The position numbers were made by a program, and so were the translations under genes. The notes under the pieces were generated by a model that did no database searches, was not told where the DNA came from, and was given only the letters and a program-made list of their open reading frames with translations. From CAINDR01 sp964495615 (GTDB lineage Bacteria > Patescibacteriota > Patescibacteriia > Patescibacteriales > UBA12465), in contig CAZBVX010000028.1 in NCBI GenBank assembly GCA_964495615.1, forward strand, positions 1 to 7,226: a stretch of DNA of 7,226 nt. Direction: 5' to 3'. This document shows, piece after piece, positions 1 to 6,054 of this stretch. The stretch's first letter is position 1, and the number at the start of each line of letters is the position of its first letter.

Positions 1-711
1 ATCTGAATTGCTTAACATAAGTATACACCCACGGGCATCAAGTTTCTTAAAAGTTTTTTTAAGTTCTTCCTGTTCTTTTTCTAAAAAGTTTTCCTTGGTA
101 TAAGTAGTAAAATTTGAGCCAGTATTTAACGGATAGTATGGTGGATCAAAATAAACAAAGTCTCCTTTCTTGGCATTTTTTAAGACCTGTGTAAAATCAG
201 TGTGTTCTATTTTAGTATTTTTTAATATTTTGCTAGTTGCTAATAGCCCAGTTTCATTAACTGAAAACTTTTTATGTTTACCAAATGGAACATTAAAGCC
301 ACCTTTACTATTAACCCTGTAGAGACCGTTAAAACAAGCCTTATTTAGATATATTAAATGAGCGGCTTTATTAATCTTATCCAATTTATCAGCATTATAT
401 TCTTCCCTGATTTTCAAATAAAACTCTTTACTATGCTTTTTTTCGTATTTCTTCAATAATGCAATCAACTCTTTCGGATGACTTTTTATAATCTTATAGG
501 TTTCAATTAGATCTTTATTTAAATCAGAGATAATAGCTTCTTTTGGTTCTAAATAAAAAAAGACAGCCCCTCCGCCGATAAATGGCTCGATATATCTTTT
601 ATACGTTCCTTCTTTAGGAAACAAGGGTTTAAATTGTTCTAATAATTGAGATTTACCACCAGCCCATTTTAGAAATGGTTCAACTCTTTTCTTTTGTTTA
701 TCTAAAATCAT
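1..711 (-). CDS. DNA adenine-N6 methyltransferase, Dam/DpnII family (3' end outside window)
   Basis: This reading frame is open for 237 codons from the ATG at 711 to the window edge, so the C-terminus is missing. Seen in the sequence: an N-terminal FLKWAGGK motif (residues 13-20) and IEPFIGGGAVFF (41-52), which together form the S-adenosylmethionine-binding region; the catalytic motif IV DPPY (189-192) followed by YPLNTGSNFTTYT; and LSNSD at 233-237, exactly at the edge. This order is that of the D12-class (Dam, M.DpnII) enzymes, which methylate adenine, usually in GATC. Full-length relatives are about 270-290 residues, so some 35-50 residues should lie beyond base 1. Target specificity cannot be read from the sequence. 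The gene is clearly more AT-rich than lysS: 19 and 18 G/C per 60 bases in two sampled lines, against 30 and 31 in lysS. No Shine-Dalgarno sequence precedes the ATG. It could be a solitary methylase or half of a restriction-modification pair whose nuclease lies outside. Confidence 0.93.
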   Translation of the reverse strand, partial: MILDKQKKRVEPFLKWAGGKSQLLEQFKPLFPKEGTYKRYIEPFIGGGAVFFYLEPKEAIISDLNKDLIETYKIIKSHPKELIALLKKYEKKHSKEFYLKIREEYNADKLDKINKAAHLIYLNKACFNGLYRVNSKGGFNVPFGKHKKFSVNETGLLATSKILKNTKIEHTDFTQVLKNAKKGDFVYFDPPYYPLNTGSNFTTYTKENFLEKEQEELKKTFKKLDARGCILMLSNSD

Positions 712-743
712 AATTTATGAAAAATTGCTCAAATTATATACAC

Positions 744-772
744 ATTATAGCTTAATAAAAATATATTTGAAA
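744..772 (-). promoter_or_regulatory. Possible promoter of the methyltransferase gene
   Basis: Read on the minus strand, a perfect -10 box TATAAT (744-749) sits 17 bases after a poor -35 box TTTCAA (767-772). A second TATAAT lies at 733-738. The terminator at 860-891 should isolate this gene from the tRNA transcript, so a separate promoter is expected. The region is very AT-rich, which makes chance TATAAT matches likely. Confidence 0.4.
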
Positions 773-803
773 CCATATTTTTGTCACATAAAAACTGTGT
801 ATC

Positions 804-815
804 GGATTCGAACCA
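804..815 (-). repeat. 12-base copy of the tRNA T-arm
   Basis: Minus-strand TGGTTCGAATCC is identical to the T-arm core of the tRNA-Gln gene at 959-970. Sequence just upstream is partly alike (GATTTTTGG here, GAATCATGG in the tRNA). The 3' flank does not match the tRNA acceptor, and no cloverleaf can be built around it, so it is not a functional tRNA. It may be a degraded tRNA 3' fragment or an old attachment-site remnant. Chance similarity to the T-loop consensus is the alternative. Confidence 0.4.
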
Positions 816-859
816 AAAATCCCCTTTATTTATAGGCCTTTCCTCTTATTTGACTTAAA

Positions 860-891
860 CAAAAGAACTCAGCGCAAACTGAGTTCTTTTG
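860..891 (-). terminator. Intrinsic terminator after the tRNA gene, possibly bidirectional
   Basis: A perfect 13-base-pair stem (860-872 with 879-891) encloses a 6-base loop. On the minus strand the stem ends in CTTTTG and is followed by TTTAAG, a modest U-rich tail. On the plus strand it is followed by A and six T. Its position 54 bases past the tRNA 3' end makes it the likely end of the greA-lysS-tRNA transcript. The better T-run is on the plus strand, so it may also stop antisense transcription. Confidence 0.75.
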
Positions 892-894
892 ATT

Positions 895-938
895 TTTTGG
901 TAATATTAGACCTCTCCTGTCGGTCTTAAAAACCAAAA
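895..938 (-). other. Two-tier inverted repeat in the tRNA 3' trailer
   Basis: An outer 7-base-pair stem (895-901 with 932-938) and an inner 5-base-pair stem (908-912 with 922-926) are separated by an A/T internal loop. On the minus strand the apical loop reads GACAGGAGA. It lies directly between the tRNA 3' end and the terminator, so the trailer RNA would carry two consecutive hairpins. It does not match any RNA family I recognise. It may act in 3' processing of the tRNA or be the leftover of an older terminator. Confidence 0.45.
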
Positions 939-944
939 TGTTGT

Positions 945-1018
945 TGGCTCGGGGACATGGATTCGAACCATGATTCTATGCTCCAAAGGCTGATGTCCTA
1001 CCATTAGACGATCCCCGA
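945..1018 (-). tRNA. tRNA-Gln (anticodon UUG)
   Basis: The minus strand folds as a 74-base tRNA with encoded CCA (945-947). It has a perfect 7-base-pair acceptor stem TCGGGGA/TCCCCGA, a D-arm GTCTAATGGTAGGAC, the anticodon loop CTTTGGA giving TTG, a 4-base variable loop, and a perfect 5-base-pair T-stem CATGG/CCATG around TTCGAAT. The U1-A72 pair and the G73 discriminator are known glutamine identity elements and support the call. One oddity: the anticodon stem TCAGC/GCATA pairs at only three of five positions, with C-T and A-A opposed in the middle. Reading the loop one base on, for a UGG proline anticodon, gives a worse stem. The gene starts 43 bases after the lysS stop and is probably co-transcribed with it. 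Confidence 0.88.
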
Positions 1019-1023
1019 ATAAT

Positions 1024-1044
1024 GCCAACCGCTAGGCAGCCGGC
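1024..1044 (-). other. Hairpin between lysS and the tRNA
   Basis: On the minus strand GCCGGCTGC and GCGGTTGGC can form a 9-base-pair stem with a CTA loop. Three pairs are G-U, so the stem is complete only in minus-strand RNA; on the plus strand these become A-C mismatches. It ends 5 bases before the mature tRNA 5' end. There is no U-run after it, so it is unlikely to terminate. A role in 5' processing of the tRNA or in protecting the lysS 3' end is an inference. Confidence 0.4.
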
Positions 1045-1061
1045 AAAAAATTATTTTAAAA

Positions 1062-2570
1062 TTATTTTTCCTTTTTTCCAATCTCTTCACTTCCCTCCGC
1101 CATTTTTGGTTTCATCAATGGGAACAAAGTCACTTCACGAATTGGCTTATCCATTAAGAAAGCAAATAATCTTTCCCCGAAACCAAATCCGCACGTTGGT
1201 GGCATGCCGTGTTCTTGCATCTCCACAAACTCCCAATCAGCCATCATCGCTTCCTTGTCGCCGCGGTCAATCAACTGCTGTTGAAGTTCAAAACGTTGGC
1301 GCTGGTCAATCGGATCATTCAATTCCGAGAAACCATTTCCGATTTCCGAACCAGCAATAATAATCTGAAAACGTTCGGTGAGCTCTGGATTGTCTTCCTT
1401 GGCCTTAGCCAATGGTGAAACTAATTTTGGATGATTAACCAAAAATACTGGACCGGCAATACTTTTGCGGCAATATTTCCAAAGGGTATCCATCAAACGT
1501 TCACGGTTGTTGCCTTCGTATTTTACTTCCAGTTCTTCCAATTTGGCAATCATTTCCGCTTCGGTGGCTTTCAAAATATCAATGCCAGTTTTTTCCAAAA
1601 CTGTGCCGCAATAATCAATTCTCTCCCATTCACCGGCTAGGTCATAAGACATGCCTTTGGTGGTGAACTTGGTGGTACCAAATACTTTCTGTGCAATTTC
1701 TTGATACAGCTCCTGAGCTAATTTCATGCCATCATTATAATTGGCGTAAGCCCAATAAAATTCCATATTAGTGAATTCTTGGAGATGGTCTGGACTGGAA
1801 CCTTCATTGCGATAGGCACGACCGACTTCAAAAGTTTTTTCAAAGCCAGCCGCCATCAAACGCTTCTGCCATAATTCACCGATTGAAATGCGCAAAAAAA
1901 CATCCAAATCAAAATCATCGTGATGAGTTTTAAAAGGATTGGCTTCCGCACCGCCAGTAGTAGTTTCAATGGTTGGGGTTTCTACTTCAAAAAAACCATG
2001 CGCTTTCATGAAAGTTCTGGTGACATCCCAAAAAGCAGATTTCTTTTTGAACATCTCGCGCATTTCTGGATTCATCAAAAAATCCAAATAACGTTTGCGC
2101 AAGCGGTCCTCTTCATCTTTCAAACCATACCAGGAATTTGGAATTGGGCGCAAAGCTTTGGAAAGTATTTTCCATTCTTTGACCATCAAACTATTTTCGC
2201 CTTTGTGAGTCACAAAACAAGTACCAAGGACTTCAATAAAATCTGCCACATCAACTAGCTTCACAAATTTTTTGTATTGTTCATCGCCTAATTCTTTTTT
2301 GGATAAAGCAATCTGCAAAGAACCGCTTTCATCTTCCAAGTTGGCGAAAGTTAAGTTGCCATGAGAACGCAAGCCGCGCAAACGGCCGCACAAATGAATT
2401 TCTTTGGCGCTTTCGGAAAGCTGGGAAAAATCTTGCAACAAATCAGCGATCATCAAGTCGCGAGTGGCTTTGGCCGGATAAGGGTTGATGCCGGCGCTTT
2501 TGAGACTTTCTAATTTTTTGAGACGATCAGCGTATTCACCGCCGATGTTTTCTTGATTTTGGCTTTCCAT
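1062..2570 (-). CDS. lysS: Lysyl-tRNA synthetase, class II
   Basis: This cytoplasmic enzyme charges tRNA-Lys with lysine using ATP. The 502 residues match the usual bacterial length of about 500. An N-terminal OB-fold anticodon-binding domain spans roughly residues 57-140 (GRLRGL, then FANLEDESGSLQIALSKKELG), followed by the class II catalytic core. Family signatures are YGLKDEEDRLRKRYLDFLMN (148-167), motif 1 around FFEVETPTIETTTGGAEANPF, motif 2 YRNEG with the conserved arginine at 254 and QEFTNME (264-270), the LysRS-specific HPKLVSPLAK (380-389), GSEIGNGFSELNDPIDQRQR (407-426), and motif 3 CGFGFGERLFAF with arginine 467. Motifs 2 and 3 differ from the E. coli-type consensus: SPDH replaces STRH, and GERL replaces GIDRL. 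The protein ends in a short Lys/Glu-rich tail. The start ATG is 11 bases after the greA stop without a clear Shine-Dalgarno sequence, so it is probably translated from the greA transcript. Confidence 0.97.
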   Translation of the reverse strand: MESQNQENIGGEYADRLKKLESLKSAGINPYPAKATRDLMIADLLQDFSQLSESAKEIHLCGRLRGLRSHGNLTFANLEDESGSLQIALSKKELGDEQYKKFVKLVDVADFIEVLGTCFVTHKGENSLMVKEWKILSKALRPIPNSWYGLKDEEDRLRKRYLDFLMNPEMREMFKKKSAFWDVTRTFMKAHGFFEVETPTIETTTGGAEANPFKTHHDDFDLDVFLRISIGELWQKRLMAAGFEKTFEVGRAYRNEGSSPDHLQEFTNMEFYWAYANYNDGMKLAQELYQEIAQKVFGTTKFTTKGMSYDLAGEWERIDYCGTVLEKTGIDILKATEAEMIAKLEELEVKYEGNNRERLMDTLWKYCRKSIAGPVFLVNHPKLVSPLAKAKEDNPELTERFQIIIAGSEIGNGFSELNDPIDQRQRFELQQQLIDRGDKEAMMADWEFVEMQEHGMPPTCGFGFGERLFAFLMDKPIREVTLFPLMKPKMAEGSEEIGKKEK

Positions 2571-2581
2571 ATAATTAAAGT

Positions 2582-3040
2582 TTATTCAACTTTGACAATT
2601 TTGTAGCTTACTTTTCCTTTTGGAGTTTCCACCATTACTTCATCGCCCTTTTGGTGATGCAAGAAGGCAACGCCCAAAGGAGATTCGTTAGAAATTTTTC
2701 CGTTGATTGGATCAGCTTCATTGAAGCTAACAATTAAATATTCTTTTTCATTGCCATTAACTTTGACAGTGACTCGTGAACCCATTGCTACTTCATTACT
2801 GGCAGAATTGCGCTGGACAATGGTGACATTTTTTAAGGTGTTGGTTAATTCCAGAATTCGACCCTCGTTCATCGCCTGAGCATCTTTGGCTTCACTGTAC
2901 TCAGCATTCTCGCTTAAATCGCCTAATTCCTTGGCTCTTTCAATACGTTCGGCAATTTCTTTTCGACGGACGGTGGTTAAGAGAGTTAGTTCGGCTTGCA
3001 GCTTGTCATAACCCTCTTGTGAAATAATTTGCTCATTCAT
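2582..3040 (-). CDS. greA: Transcription elongation factor GreA
   Basis: GreA enters the secondary channel of backtracked RNA polymerase and triggers cleavage of the extruded RNA 3' end. The 152 residues are close to the usual 158. The N-terminal coiled coil (about 1-75) carries the tip motif GDLSENAEYSEAKDA, with the catalytic acidic residues D41 and E44 in place. This distinguishes it from non-cleaving Gre-like factors. The C-terminal FKBP-like domain (about 80-152) ends in ISNESPLGVAFLHHQKGD and a beta hairpin ending KVSYKIVKVE. It is the first gene of a greA-lysS(-tRNA) unit and starts 27 bases after the predicted transcription start, with an A/T-rich leader and no Shine-Dalgarno sequence. 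GreB would be the alternative, but the tip sequence and leading position fit the single GreA that small genomes keep. Confidence 0.96.
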   Translation of the reverse strand: MNEQIISQEGYDKLQAELTLLTTVRRKEIAERIERAKELGDLSENAEYSEAKDAQAMNEGRILELTNTLKNVTIVQRNSASNEVAMGSRVTVKVNGNEKEYLIVSFNEADPINGKISNESPLGVAFLHHQKGDEVMVETPKGKVSYKIVKVE

Positions 3041-3073
3041 AAAATTTTAATAATTAGCTAAATATAGCTTTTA

Positions 3074-3102
3074 ATATAGTAGAAAAACAAAAAAAAGACA
3101 AG
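3074..3102 (-). promoter_or_regulatory. Sigma70-type promoter of greA-lysS
   Basis: On the minus strand TTGTCT (3097-3102) is followed after exactly 17 bases by TATATT (3074-3079). The spacer is T-rich. The predicted start near 3067 leaves a leader of about 27 bases before greA. It lies just downstream of the terminator of the preceding gene, where a new transcript should begin. Confidence 0.7.
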
Positions 3103-3114
3103 GCTAGATTTCCC

Positions 3115-3146
3115 AAATAAAAAAGCCGCCTACAAATAGACGGCTT
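3115..3146 (-). terminator. Intrinsic terminator of the glycan operon and the gene at 3165
   Basis: Minus-strand RNA forms a 10-base-pair stem (3123-3132 with 3137-3146, one G-U pair) with a TTTG loop, followed by TTTATTT. The stem core is GC-rich (GCCG/CGGC). It begins 18 bases after the stop codon of the upstream gene and separates that gene from the greA promoter. Confidence 0.88.
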
Positions 3147-3164
3147 AGCGAATAGCTTTGGATT

Positions 3165-3779
3165 TTAAGAATAAATAGTTGCTGGATTAAGTTTGGATAA
3201 TTTATTAATATTTTCTATCAAGCCGCTCAGAGATTCTGGCGATCCAGTAAATGGAATTTCGTGGCCCTTTGTCTCAACAAACAGCCCTGGTTGCTTATTC
3301 TCTAAAAATTCCAGATGAACACCCACTATTTTGTCAAAAACAATTGTGGTTGTTTCGTTTGGTTTAAAAATTTTCCCTAATCTTAAATCGGCAACTAGCT
3401 GATCTATTTCTTCTTTTTTTTCTTCATTCATTAAAAATTCTTCATCAACAAACGCGCCGTTTTCAAAAAAGATTTTTAATACAAACTCTCTCTTTTTGCC
3501 ATTCTCTTTGGCATCCAGAGATAAAAAAGAAATTTTATCAGAAATGAGATATTTGCCAGCAAAATTAACAACGTTTTTTTTCATTATTAACTTTTTTGCC
3601 AAACCTTCAAATTCTTTTTCCGCCTCTTCTTTTGTTTTAAAAGAGACGTCGGAAGCTCTTTCTGAGCAAACGACAACAAGAGTCAAGCTATCTTCAGGAT
3701 CTAAGAAAAAAAAGCTTATACTATCCAAAAACACAAAGCTTGATCCAACAATAACCATTGTTCTTTCATTGTTTTTCAT
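3165..3779 (-). CDS. Unrecognised 204-residue protein with a threefold internal repeat
   Basis: I do not recognise a family. No signal peptide, long membrane helix or catalytic motif is visible; it looks like a soluble alpha/beta protein rich in Glu and Lys. By eye it contains three diverged copies of one unit: a strand of the form (aromatic/hydrophobic)-x-x-x-D-x-I, more strands, and then a charged helix. The strand segments are FVFLDSISFFFLD (15-27), YLISDKISFLSLD (77-89) and TIVFDKIVGVHLE (145-157). The matching helices are at about 50-64, 117-133 and 181-194. The aligned aspartates are D19, D81 and D149, and the isoleucines I21, I83 and I151. The start at 3779 has a weak AGAAG ribosome site; M8 is an alternative start. 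One sampled line has 21 G/C in 60, lower than the neighbouring glycan genes. It has its own promoter within the end of the preceding gene, and can also be reached by read-through because no terminator lies between. Coding status is supported by this promoter, the ribosome site and the closely placed terminator. Confidence 0.82.
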   Translation of the reverse strand: MKNNERTMVIVGSSFVFLDSISFFFLDPEDSLTLVVVCSERASDVSFKTKEEAEKEFEGLAKKLIMKKNVVNFAGKYLISDKISFLSLDAKENGKKREFVLKIFFENGAFVDEEFLMNEEKKEEIDQLVADLRLGKIFKPNETTTIVFDKIVGVHLEFLENKQPGLFVETKGHEIPFTGSPESLSGLIENINKLSKLNPATIYS

Positions 3780-3825
3780 AATTTCTTCTATTTTATTTGG
3801 TTTTAAATTTACTAATTGGCTTTTT

Positions 3826-3854
3826 AAAATATCACATTAACAAAGATATGTCAA
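3826..3854 (-). promoter_or_regulatory. Strong promoter for the gene at 3165-3779
   Basis: On the minus strand a perfect -35 box TTGACA (3849-3854) and a -10 box TATTTT (3826-3831) are separated by exactly 17 bases. A TG one base before the -10 makes it an extended -10. The -35 box contains the TGA stop codon of the upstream ligase-like gene (3851-3853). The predicted start near 3819 gives a leader of about 40 bases. Confidence 0.78.
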
Positions 3855-5326
3855 TCTCTAAAAATTGGATAAAGCGAAGCTAAAATAATAAACATTATTC
3901 CCAGAGGATGATTGAGATAAGGAGTAAAGATATTGAGAGTTGTTAAGGCAATTAACGCGGCCACAAAGGCTCTGCCGGTAGCGGTTTTTGTTTTTAAGTT
4001 ATTTTTTTGAATCGCAAGCAGTAAAAATATATAGGATAAGACCCCAAAAAATCCTAATTTTAACCACAAATCCAGCCAGCCCCACTCAAAAGCATAGGTA
4101 GTGTAAGTTCCGGAAGGGTCAATTTCCAAAATTCTCGGATCGCTAGCTTTGTAAGTCACGGTAGCGCCAAATCCTGAGCCCAAAATTGGTCCAGATTTAA
4201 TTTTTTTCCATAATTCGGGAAGAAGTGCCCAGCGAGAGGCCGTTGCTGCCTCGCTAGTGTTTATTTCTACCCTGGAAGACAAAGAAGAGGCGGAAAAATC
4301 CTTGGTTGGTTGAGGAAAGGGAAATTTGGCGAGACCCATTACTAAGGCAAAACCGAGAGCGGCAAAAAGAGCCGTCCAGGCCCAAGATTTGAACCACTGG
4401 CGCCATGGTAAATAAATAAAAGAAATAATTGCGGCTGCCAATCCCCCGCTCAGTATACCAACCCAGAAAGAACGAGAAAAACTGAGAATAATCACCGCTG
4501 AAGAAATTATTAAAGCGAGAGCGGCTAAAATTTTGCTCTTTTTTTCTTTGATTGATGAAAAAATAAAAAAAGCAAAAAACCAACTAAACAACAAATAAAT
4601 TTGCGATTGGAAAAATACCCGATAAATTCCGCTGGGCATCAAAGTTACTTCCCCAACTCCGGTGGTGCGAATCCAGCGATATAAACTATAGACTGATTCA
4701 AAAGAAAAATGAGTGAAAATAAATAACATCACCAGCGATTTTAGTGCCAACCAAGAAACGGCGGCCACACTGACCGCAAAAATATTCTGCCAAATTTCTT
4801 TTCTTTTTTCGGTTTGGCCGAAATAATCCAGCCAAGGCAGAAGCACCAAAAAATAGATCCAGGCATTGAAATCAAAAAACCAATTAGCAAAAGCGTTGTG
4901 TTTAACCAAAGCAATGCCGACACTCAAAACAACAAAGGCTGCCAAGAAAAAATATTTTTTGGAAAAAGAAAAATTTTTAAAAACAGCCAAAGTTTTTTGA
5001 CGGTCAGTAAAATATTTTCTAGCAAAATTCAAAAGCCAAAAAAGCATCAAGACCGCCCAGAAAGCAATGCGAATGGAAATCTGCCGGCCGTTTAAATCAA
5101 AATAAAATAAATAACCCTTTGAACCGATAATCAATTCCGTTAAAGACACCAGAAGCGCCGCCGGAAAACGATAAATACACAAAAAAGCGAAAGCTACTAC
5201 GAGCGCCATAAAAGCAAAAACATTTATTGCGCCATTGAGGTAGCCCAGAAAAGAAAGCGTTTCCAGAAGAAAAATAATTCCGAAAGTTAAAAAATATTTA
5301 TTTTTAAAATATTTTTTGATTATCAT
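3851..5326 (-). CDS. O-antigen ligase/polymerase-like membrane protein (WaaL/Wzy type)
   Basis: This 491-residue polytopic inner-membrane protein has about 12-14 hydrophobic segments, at roughly 10-32, 34-52, 85-103, 124-142, 153-168, 182-205, 236-257, 265-283, 286-306, 317-333, 418-440, 453-469 and 474-489. One large hydrophilic loop spans about 334-415. Such enzymes transfer or polymerise undecaprenyl-linked glycans at the outer face of the membrane. Features of the O-antigen ligase family are FSRSFWVG (283-290) at the start of a membrane segment, SGPILGSGFGATVTY (378-392) and TYAFEWGWLDLWLKLG (410-425) bordering the large loop, and a C-terminal NHPLG with H473. R285 and H473 are candidates for the conserved Arg and His of the family. 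The start overlaps the stop of the GT2 gene by 4 bases (ATGA), implying translational coupling. Whether it is a ligase or a polymerase, and on what acceptor, cannot be told from sequence; Patescibacteria often lack known lipopolysaccharide pathways. Confidence 0.88.
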   Translation of the reverse strand: MIIKKYFKNKYFLTFGIIFLLETLSFLGYLNGAINVFAFMALVVAFAFLCIYRFPAALLVSLTELIIGSKGYLFYFDLNGRQISIRIAFWAVLMLFWLLNFARKYFTDRQKTLAVFKNFSFSKKYFFLAAFVVLSVGIALVKHNAFANWFFDFNAWIYFLVLLPWLDYFGQTEKRKEIWQNIFAVSVAAVSWLALKSLVMLFIFTHFSFESVYSLYRWIRTTGVGEVTLMPSGIYRVFFQSQIYLLFSWFFAFFIFSSIKEKKSKILAALALIISSAVIILSFSRSFWVGILSGGLAAAIISFIYLPWRQWFKSWAWTALFAALGFALVMGLAKFPFPQPTKDFSASSLSSRVEINTSEAATASRWALLPELWKKIKSGPILGSGFGATVTYKASDPRILEIDPSGTYTTYAFEWGWLDLWLKLGFFGVLSYIFLLLAIQKNNLKTKTATGRAFVAALIALTTLNIFTPYLNHPLGIMFIILASLYPIFRD

Positions 5327-6036
5327 AAATTGTGTTTTTGTTTAATTATTTTCATGGCCGCGCGATATCTTTTGACCGCCGGCAAAAATGGACATAATTT
5401 GTAGGCAAAACTTGGCAACCAAGTACTCATTGTTCCGCCAGTAGCCACCGAATACAAAACTTCCGGCACAAAAATTCCAATATGACCTTCTTCCAAAACA
5501 GTCAGCCACAAATCCCAATCTTGAAATTTTTTAATACTTTCATCCCAGCCACTTTTTGGAAAATCGCAGCGGCGCAATAGAGCCATTGGATTAATATATG
5601 GCATCTGGCGCATCTTTTGGGCATCAAAGGGACCGACTTTAAATAGCTTGGTACCAAACATAAAAGAAGAATAGGCATAGCTCGCCTCCGGATGAGTTTC
5701 CAAGGTTAGGCGCAATTTTTCCAATAAATCCGGCTTCATGACAATGTCGGCATCGCAGAAAAACAAATATTCGCCTTTGGATTCTCGAAAGCCACGATTG
5801 CGAGCGGCTGGAGCTCCTTGATTTTCTTGACGGAAAAAAGCATAACAACCTTCGCCACGCAAACAAGAATTTCCCGCAGCCAGAATAAATTCACCAAATA
5901 CTTTTTCGGGATTATCTTTGGAGCCATCATCAACAACAATTACTTCAAAGTCTTGATCAGTCTGAACAGCAATACTTTTGAGCGTTGCTCCTAATTTGTC
6001 GGCCTGATTATACACCGGGATAATAATAGAAATCAT
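5323..6036 (-). CDS. Glycosyltransferase family 2 (GT-A fold)
   Basis: This cytoplasmic or membrane-associated transferase would add a sugar from a nucleotide-sugar donor to a growing lipid-linked glycan. At 237 residues it is short but contains a whole GT2 domain. MISIIIPVYNQADKL starts the nucleotide-binding fold, VVDDGS (34-39) holds the first acidic pair, ENQGAPAARNRGF (71-83) is typical of the family, and FCDADI (93-98) carries the metal-binding DxD. The segment FQDWDLWL further on fits the acceptor side with its catalytic acid. No membrane helix is evident, unlike polyisoprenyl-type GT2 enzymes. The loop before ENQG (about residues 47-69) is longer than usual and contains C58 and C64 around LRGEG. 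The gene starts 18 bases after the GT4 stop without a Shine-Dalgarno sequence and ends by a 4-base overlap with the ligase-like gene. Donor and acceptor are unknown. Confidence 0.93.
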   Translation of the reverse strand: MISIIIPVYNQADKLGATLKSIAVQTDQDFEVIVVDDGSKDNPEKVFGEFILAAGNSCLRGEGCYAFFRQENQGAPAARNRGFRESKGEYLFFCDADIVMKPDLLEKLRLTLETHPEASYAYSSFMFGTKLFKVGPFDAQKMRQMPYINPMALLRRCDFPKSGWDESIKKFQDWDLWLTVLEEGHIGIFVPEVLYSVATGGTMSTWLPSFAYKLCPFLPAVKRYRAAMKIIKQKHNL

Positions 6037-6054
6037 GTTAAAAACTATTTAAAT

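Noticed and set aside
790..870. A second complete tRNA gene around the T-arm-like motif
   Set aside because: No acceptor stem, D-arm or anticodon arm can be formed at the right distances; only the T-arm-like core is present.
860..891. Terminator of a plus-strand gene
   Set aside because: The T-run is better on the plus strand, but no plus-strand gene exists upstream. The methylase here is on the minus strand. It is best explained as the end of the minus-strand tRNA transcript.
1022..1360. Plus-strand open frame of 112 codons
   Set aside because: It lies antisense mostly to the 3' end of lysS and starts inside the spacer hairpin. Its composition is unlike a real protein and there is no promoter or ribosome site.
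3496..3840. Plus-strand open frame of 114 codons
   Set aside because: It is antisense to the 3165-3779 gene, which has a promoter, ribosome site and terminator on the minus strand. The plus-strand frame is a shadow of it.
4254..4583. Minus-strand open frame of 109 codons in another frame of the ligase-like gene
   Set aside because: It is fully inside the ligase-like gene. The main frame shows family motifs and regular membrane segments, while this one reads as Phe/Ser-rich noise.
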